Of a stretch of DNA of 42,596 bases, positions 41,762 through 42,596 are shown in pieces. Position numbers and translations under genes: made by a program. This DNA comes from Opitutales bacterium (GTDB taxonomy: Bacteria > Verrucomicrobiota > Verrucomicrobiia > Opitutales > UBA953). Within the stretch, counting starts at the first letter, position 1. Each line of letters opens with the position of its first letter. The notes beneath the pieces were generated by a model that did no database searches, was not told the DNA's origin, and saw nothing but the letters and a program-made list of their open reading frames with translations. The stretch lies in the NCBI GenBank assembly GCA_024697185.1, contig JAILGB010000012.1, positions 1-42,596 on the forward strand. The letters are read 5' to 3'.

Positions 41762-41920
41762 AATTTTTTCGGAGTGTGTCAAACGTGTGAAAAATTGAGA
41801 CGCAAAAAAAAGCGCGGCGGTGCGCACCGCGGGGCGTTTGCGGGATAAAAGATTCCTTATTTTTGCCGGGGCGCGTTTGTTTTGGTGGTTTTGTTTTTTT
41901 GAGGGCGGACGGGGGCGCGG

Positions 41921-42007
41921 GGGTGTTGTGCCGGCGTGGCTCCCGGACGACGGGCGCGCGGGGGTGTTGCGCCGGCGTTGTGCGTGGGTGTTGCGCCGGC
42001 GTTGTGC
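41921..42007 (+). repeat. G/T-rich short tandem repeats, 24-bp period
   Basis: GGGTGTTGCGCCGGCGTTGT occurs at 41962 and 41986, with a degenerate copy at 41921. The gap 41762-42052 is otherwise strongly G/T-rich on the plus strand with no gene. An open frame across it (Cys/Gly/Val-rich) looks like repeat read-through. Confidence 0.75.
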
Positions 42008-42052
42008 GGTGGTTGGGTTGCGGGCGGGATGCGGTTGGTTTAAAATTTGCTT

Positions 42053-42568
42053 ATGAAAAAATCTTTTTGGCTTTTGTTTTTGTTGTGTTGTGCGTCTGTT
42101 TTTGCTTTTGCGGACGATGAGGCGAGTCGCGAGTGGGACGGGTCGGAGCCGTTGTTGATCTGGGCGGATCGTGAGGCGGAGCGTGCTTACTATGCGGCAA
42201 ATCCCGGAAAACCGCTTCCCAAAAATGAGAGGATGCGTTCAAAAATTTTGCAAAAATATTGGCCGAATTGCAAAAAGTATCTTGTTGAAAAAAAAGCGGC
42301 GGACAAATATGCAGCGCTATCCCGCAAGGAAAAGGCACAGCTTTGTCGCGGGATGGTGCGTGTTGTTTTTGCTGACGGTAATCCGGATTTTCGCGTTGCG
42401 ATCGTCAATGGCTATTCCCAGATACGTCCGGATGTTGTCCGCGTTGTTGGTGTTGATTGGTTTTTTAATCACATGGACCTGCGGGGAAATGCTTATAAAA
42501 TTCAACTTGTCTCGCCGTATGATAATCCAGACTTTACTGTTGAGCTTCGCTCGGGCTTTTGGTTGTGA
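42053..42568 (+). CDS. Small secreted protein, unknown function
   Basis: 171 residues from the ATG at 42053. Signal peptide MKKSFWLLFLLCCASVFAFA with cleavage after AFA, then an acidic to mixed mature part: DEASREWDGSEPLLIWADREAERAYY, PNCKKYLVEKKAADKYAALSRKEKAQLCRGMVRVVFADGNPDFRVAIVNGYSQIRPDVVRVVG. The second half alternates hydrophobic and polar residues and probably folds as beta-strands. Two Cys in the mature part (about residues 69 and 95) could form a disulfide. No family is recognised. Coding strand is G/T-rich like its upstream flank, and no iterated octamer is present, so it may belong to the acquired patch. Confidence 0.6.
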   Translation: MKKSFWLLFLLCCASVFAFADDEASREWDGSEPLLIWADREAERAYYAANPGKPLPKNERMRSKILQKYWPNCKKYLVEKKAADKYAALSRKEKAQLCRGMVRVVFADGNPDFRVAIVNGYSQIRPDVVRVVGVDWFFNHMDLRGNAYKIQLVSPYDNPDFTVELRSGFWL

Positions 42569-42596
42569 TTTGTTTCGGGAGTGTTTTGTAGGTTGT

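Noticed and set aside
39700-41800. Chromosomal origin at the divergence point near 40.8 kb
   Set aside because: No cluster of DnaA boxes, no dnaA, dnaN or gidA nearby, and only an insertion element and one small gene on the right side.
40838-41820. Terminal inverted repeats of the IS1595-type element
   Set aside because: Partial matches such as GATAACACGG on the left and GACACACTCC on the right are too weak and unevenly spaced to call ends.
41820-42120. Cys/Gly-rich small protein across the G/T-rich repeats
   Set aside because: The frame exists only because of repeat composition, lacks a start signal and overlaps the better-supported gene at 42053.

Overview
The window looks like a chromosomal segment of a Gram-negative, anaerobe-like bacterium. 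It carries lipid A and outer-membrane genes (lpxK, bamA), lipoproteins with clear lipoboxes, and almost no strong Shine-Dalgarno sites. The gene mix points to the PVC group, most likely a gut-type Verrucomicrobiota (Opitutia-like); this is inference, because no rRNA is present. It includes a COG3014 lipoprotein, a VC0807-type membrane protein, an McsA/McsB-like pair and mucin-sugar genes. Genes from 1 to 40.8 kb are almost all on the minus strand and closely packed.

Layout, left to right. 0-4.2 kb: the start of a secreted protein, then an MFS transporter, a Kelch sugar mutarotase-like protein and fmt. 4.2-15.9 kb: bamA, a membrane J-domain protein, a TRIC-CutC fusion, a secreted GH29 alpha-L-fucosidase, nadA, a rubredoxin-NuoE fusion, an RluA-type pseudouridine synthase, lpxK, a Cys-rich SlyD, a candidate small RNA and radC. 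15.95-17.4 kb: a plus-strand COG3014 lipoprotein, divergent from radC. 17.4-23.5 kb: dnaX with an A10 slippery tract, tRNA-Ser(UGA), a gamma-carbonic anhydrase, a YbdG-like MscS channel, miaB, an OppB-type permease and a small lipoprotein. 23.6-31.8 kb: a secreted propeller-like protein, nagA, a sugar nucleotidyltransferase, a 592-residue protein of unknown function, an SPFH protein, a VC0807-type protein, a degenerate McsB and McsA. 31.9-39.7 kb: leuC, cstA, a GDSL esterase, sufS and two exported ClpP-like paralogues, one of which has lost its catalytic residues. 39.7-42.6 kb: a candidate 6S-like RNA, an AT-rich orphan gene, an IS1595-type transposase, a G/T-rich repeat tract and a small secreted protein.

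The dominant signal is not a gene. The octamer CGGGAACG (complement CGTTCCCG) occurs about 150 times by eye count, roughly once per 280 bp. It is found in both orientations, inside genes and between them. Inverted pairs of it form intrinsic terminators (373-412, 24546-24590), and one pair forms a 14-bp palindrome (32344-32357). It also leaves a protein footprint: Val-Pro-Ala, Ala-Gly-Thr and Gly-Asn steps, and VPAEA linker repeats in the ClpP-like proteins and DnaX. This resembles a DNA-uptake-type or HIP1-type iterated sequence. It nearly vanishes in the last 3 kb, which suggests that part was acquired recently.

Other points of interest are the active/inactive exported ClpP pair, the McsB pseudokinase beside an intact McsA, the programmed-slippage site in dnaX, two gene fusions (rubredoxin-NuoE, TRIC-CutC), two stand-alone RNA candidates, and several promoters placed so close to ATG that the mRNAs would be leaderless.
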